Part shown: in pieces, positions 61,237-64,000 of the stretch
How the letters are laid out: each line of letters starts with the position of its first letter
Position numbering within the stretch: position 1 is the stretch's first letter
NCBI GenBank assembly: GCA_036872755.1
Contig: JAVHNS010000002.1
Coordinates: 1,178,001 to 1,242,000 of the forward strand
Direction: 5' to 3'
DNA length: 64,000 nt
Source of the DNA: Orbilia blumenaviensis
Lineage: Eukaryota > Ascomycota > Orbiliomycetes > Orbiliales > Orbiliaceae
Made by a program: the position numbers and the translations under genes
The notes under the pieces: model-generated
Told to the model about the DNA's origin: nothing
What the model saw: only the letters and a program-made list of their open reading frames with translations
Database searches by the model: none

Positions 61237-62405
61237 ATGTAAGCTATTACACTTCTTCTTTTTTTCTCTGATGCATGTCGACGGTATTGGGTGATCTGGG
61301 AGTTTGGGACGGTTGGGGGATTTTTATTGTGGGATTGTCAGCTGTGGAAGAAGAAAGAAGAAGCACGGCACTTCCGAGGGATAATGCGACGGAGGTACGA
61401 CGTTATTTTGCGGCTTACGACCCTCGACTACTTTGCCAATAAGTAATTTAGTCCTGAATACCGGAATTTCAAGATGCAGCTGGAAAGAGGAGGGTACTTT
61501 TACAACATGCATTTCGACAACGTTCAGACGACTAGATCACAAATGCAGCGGATGGAAATCGTGCGGAAAAAAAACACACACACAATACTTGATTTATCAT
61601 TTCCATTTTAGACGAAGAATTCGAGAATTAGTATCTAACATTCGGGTCTCTTTTCTTCGCAATATAGGGTTGATTTGAAGACTCAGAAGCGTCTCGCCGC
61701 GTCCGTCATGGGCTGCGGTAAGCGCAAGATCTGGCTTGACCCCAATGAGATGAGCGAAATCAGCAATGCCAACTCTCGTATGTCATTTATATACATCCCT
61801 CCCCCAACCAAGGGCATCTGAATTCGGGGGTAGTAGTCCTAACGTGGCGCGATGCTCCAGGTCAAACCATCCGCAAGCTCGTCGCCGACGGCCTCATCAT
61901 CAAGAAGCCAGTGACCATGCACTCCCGCAGCCGAACCCGTGCTTTGGCTGATGCCCGCCGCAAGGGTCGACATATGGGTTTCGGTAAGAGGAAGGGTACC
62001 GCAGATGCCAGAATGCCTAGCCAGGTTCTGTGGATGCGTCGTCTCCGAGTCCTCCGCCGCTTGCTCGTCAAGTACCGTGCTTCCGGAAAGATTGATAAGC
62101 ACCTTTACCACGAGCTCTACCATTTGAGCAAGGGTAACACCTTCAAGCACAAGCGTGCTCTCGTTGAGCATGTACGTCTTTTTATTCCCTTCCGACCTAT
62201 TGAGTTCAAATATAGGAACTTTAGATGGCTAATATATGTATCGAAATAACAGATCCACAAGGCCAAGGCTGAGAAGGCTCGTGAACGCCAGATCAAGGAG
62301 GAGATGGATGCCAAGCGTGCAAAGACCAAGGCTGCCAGGGAAAGAAGACAGGCCCGTGTACAGGAGAAGAGAAACGCCCTTGTCGCAGATGCTCCAGCCG
62401 AGTAA
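61237..62405 (+). CDS. RPL19: 60S ribosomal protein eL19
   Basis: A core protein of the large ribosomal subunit. Exon coding parts are 61237-61238, 61668-61777, 61861-62171 and 62253-62405, giving 191 residues. The first exon supplies only A and T of the start codon. The 429-nt intron 1 (gtaagc...atag) then joins to G GTT GAT TTG, giving [20 protein letters not shown]; the other two introns are 83 and 81 nt. Family motifs follow: [78 protein letters not shown] and the basic C-terminal helix ([18 protein letters not shown]). A long first intron close to the start is typical of ribosomal protein genes. I looked in it for a C/D box snoRNA and saw none. The leader is polypyrimidine-rich. Confidence 0.95.
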
Positions 62406-63947
62406 ATGTGATAAAGCAATTGATTGTTACCGCACTTTTTTCTCACTTTTTTTACCCGCAATCCTCGTTTCTCACCAACGCCTTCATCCAAGTATTCTTT
62501 TGGATTCGAGGACGTCTACTACTCCTCATATTACTCAATTCGATTTCACTGTATATCCTGTTGAGCTGTACACTTTTTTACACACACAAGTGCCGCTGCT
62601 ACTATTGTTGTGGTCGTGGCGGTGGTATGCCTCCTTCTCCTTCTCCTCCTCATCCTCCTTTCCTCACTCTCTGTCATGCCTTCGGCGTTCGGGTTATTTC
62701 TTCCTATTATTAATTACGTCGCTTTACACTTTATTATATACAGCTTCCACGGATGTTGGAGGGTATACTCAAAAAAAAATGATGGCTCACCGCCTATTAA
62801 GACTTCGGTTTTCCTTTTCTTGGTTGTATATTTGCGGTTAGGTCGAGGGATGGTTGGGAGAGGGCTGCTGGCTACTTGTGGCGGAGAGATGGGGAGCGGA
62901 ATGATGGTAGATGATCTTTATGAGAACATGATATCTGTAGATTTGTGTACATGTGCCAAAAGCCTTTTGCTAGCCCTGCAGCATGCCTTTCAGGGTGGTA
63001 CGGGTTCTTTCCGATTTAGTGTCCTATATTTTGGAATGTCACCCTTGCTCCCTTGTACAGATATAGATCCATACCGTGTAGATTCTGGGCGAGTATGACT
63101 CCTTCAGAGCCCGTTCCATCAAGCCGAACCGTTCATGCCTTGCTTAATGCACGGCTCTCCACAACGTTAACGCCGAAATCGTGTTCTGGGGCTCTCTGGG
63201 ACCAGGATACTACGGATTACTACGAGACTAACTACGGATATAGACAAACAATGACATTAGTCTATAGACTTTTGTTTTGGGGACTGGCATACGTCTGGGT
63301 GATGAATCTCTGCTACGCTGTGGAATGGGTCTACGGTTACTTGTGGCTTACTTTGTTTTTCAAAAATAATATTTTGATATTGGTTGAGGGGCGATATCAA
63401 AGAAGTAGACGGGTATTTAAATTCCAATATATCCTAGCTTCTAATAAAGGTCCCTGTTCAAGGATCGATTAAAGTTGATTTGATCTAATAAGTTTATCAC
63501 GGCAGGTTCTATTACTGATATGATATGGTGTGTTGCCGTGTGGCATTTTGGCATAGTCAACTACGATGGATCTGAACTCGATTGATCTGGGGAAGCTGCC
63601 TAAGTTGGGGTTAAGACGCTGTACGACCATGAGCTAATAGACGACTAGGATGACGTCTGGAGAAGGCTTAAATTGATTTCAAATCGAACTACCTCGGTTG
63701 CGGTGTTCTTTCTGGCATAATATATCTTCTCTACCCCGCGGTCCCGGATCTTGCGGGTAATTTATAGTCTTCTGAGAGTTCTCGGTCCTATGCCGATAAA
63801 TTCGATACATGCATACTGACGCATGAATATTTATATCAACTACCGCTATAGCTATCGCATTGACGGGTGTGGGGTTTGAGTCACATCTTAAAACCCTTAC
63901 CGTCGATTTCTAACATCTACCTGTAATTAAGTATTACACACCCCACC
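62406..63947. other. eL19 3' flank and upstream region of the edge gene
   Basis: 1.5 kb. The first 150 nt are T-rich 3' UTR-like sequence. Open frames of 139-201 codons at 62236-63472 begin inside eL19 or run through AT-rich DNA, and none resembles a known protein. The last 50 nt form the leader of the partial gene at the right edge. Confidence 0.45.
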
Positions 63948-64000
63948 ATGGCCTCCAAAACGCTCGAGACGCTCCCCACCGCCTTCGTCTTCGACGTGTT
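63948..64000 (+). CDS. Start of a gene cut by the window edge; possible HAD hydrolase
   Basis: Only 17 full codons are present: MASKTLETLPTAFVFDV, followed by TT of the next codon. The start context CCCCACCATGG is strong, and the codons are GC-rich at the third position, unlike the flanking AT-rich DNA. FVFDV at this distance from the start is how fungal haloacid dehalogenase-like (type II) proteins begin, FDVFGT being motif I with the nucleophilic Asp. If so, the next residues should be F/Y-G-T. This is a guess from one motif; the gene itself is likely real. Confidence 0.5.
   Translation, partial: MASKTLETLPTAFVFDV

Noticed and set aside
63053..63472. Open frame of 139 codons downstream of eL19 with a few hydrophobic stretches.
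   Set aside because: It is AT-driven hydrophobicity with no family resemblance, in what is probably 3' flank.
1..64000. CRISPR arrays, biosynthetic gene clusters, viral or retrotransposon insertions.
   Set aside because: No regularly spaced repeats, no polyketide, peptide or terpene synthase, and no reverse transcriptase, integrase or transposase sequence was seen in any frame.

Overview
The window is nuclear DNA of a filamentous ascomycete (Pezizomycotina). The genes carry many short spliceosomal introns: I place 36 in 14 complete genes, most 50-110 nt, with GT-AG ends and CTAAC/CTAAT-like branch sites. Several gene families are typical of this group: an AA9 lytic polysaccharide monooxygenase with a CBM1, a PNP_UDP-NACHT-ankyrin NOD-like receptor, DUF4246, an ApsA/Num1-type cortical protein, a CCG-6-like wall protein and a ras-2/RasB GTPase. 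I cannot fix class or genus. The long AT-rich gene-free stretches (up to 8 kb) suggest a genome that is not compact.

Layout. 1.0-4.0 kb: MED14 (minus). 8.5-12.3 kb: an intact three-exon NLR (plus). 15.3-16.4 kb: AA9-CBM1 secreted enzyme (plus), convergent with a five-exon DUF4246 gene (minus, 16.75-18.97 kb) whose small 3' exons are invisible to simple ORF finding. 19.7-21.9 kb: Atg22 (minus). 25.7-26.3 kb: GPI-anchored CCG-6-like protein (minus). 28.8-30.65 kb: mitochondrial serine hydroxymethyltransferase (minus). 31.7-34.0 kb: NIPA magnesium transporter (minus). 37.7-42.3 kb: ApsA/Num1 homologue (minus). 42.3-50.2 kb: the largest gene-free stretch. 50.2-51.0 kb: Ras (plus). 53.9-56.1 kb: fimbrin (plus), convergent with PGA2 (minus, 56.6-57.1 kb). 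58.2-59.9 kb: RING/ZZ protein (plus). 61.2-62.4 kb: ribosomal protein eL19 (plus) with its start codon split by an intron. The right edge cuts into a new gene that begins like a HAD-family hydrolase.

The genes do not form a pathway or a biosynthetic cluster. Most are housekeeping (transcription, one-carbon metabolism, actin bundling, secretion, translation, vacuolar efflux) or growth polarity genes (Ras, fimbrin, ApsA). The accessory content is the NLR, the LPMO, the DUF4246 paralogue and a foldback, MITE-like element at 24.1-24.5 kb.

I found no tRNA, rRNA, CRISPR array or recognisable autonomous transposon. The best leads are the DUF4246 protein that lacks the family's conserved histidines, recent repeat duplication inside the NLR, a regular 16-residue Gln-Thr motif array in the ApsA homologue, the foldback element, and a cluster of four stem-loops near 35.9 kb. 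All gene models were built by hand from reading frame, splice signals and family resemblance; no alignment was run.
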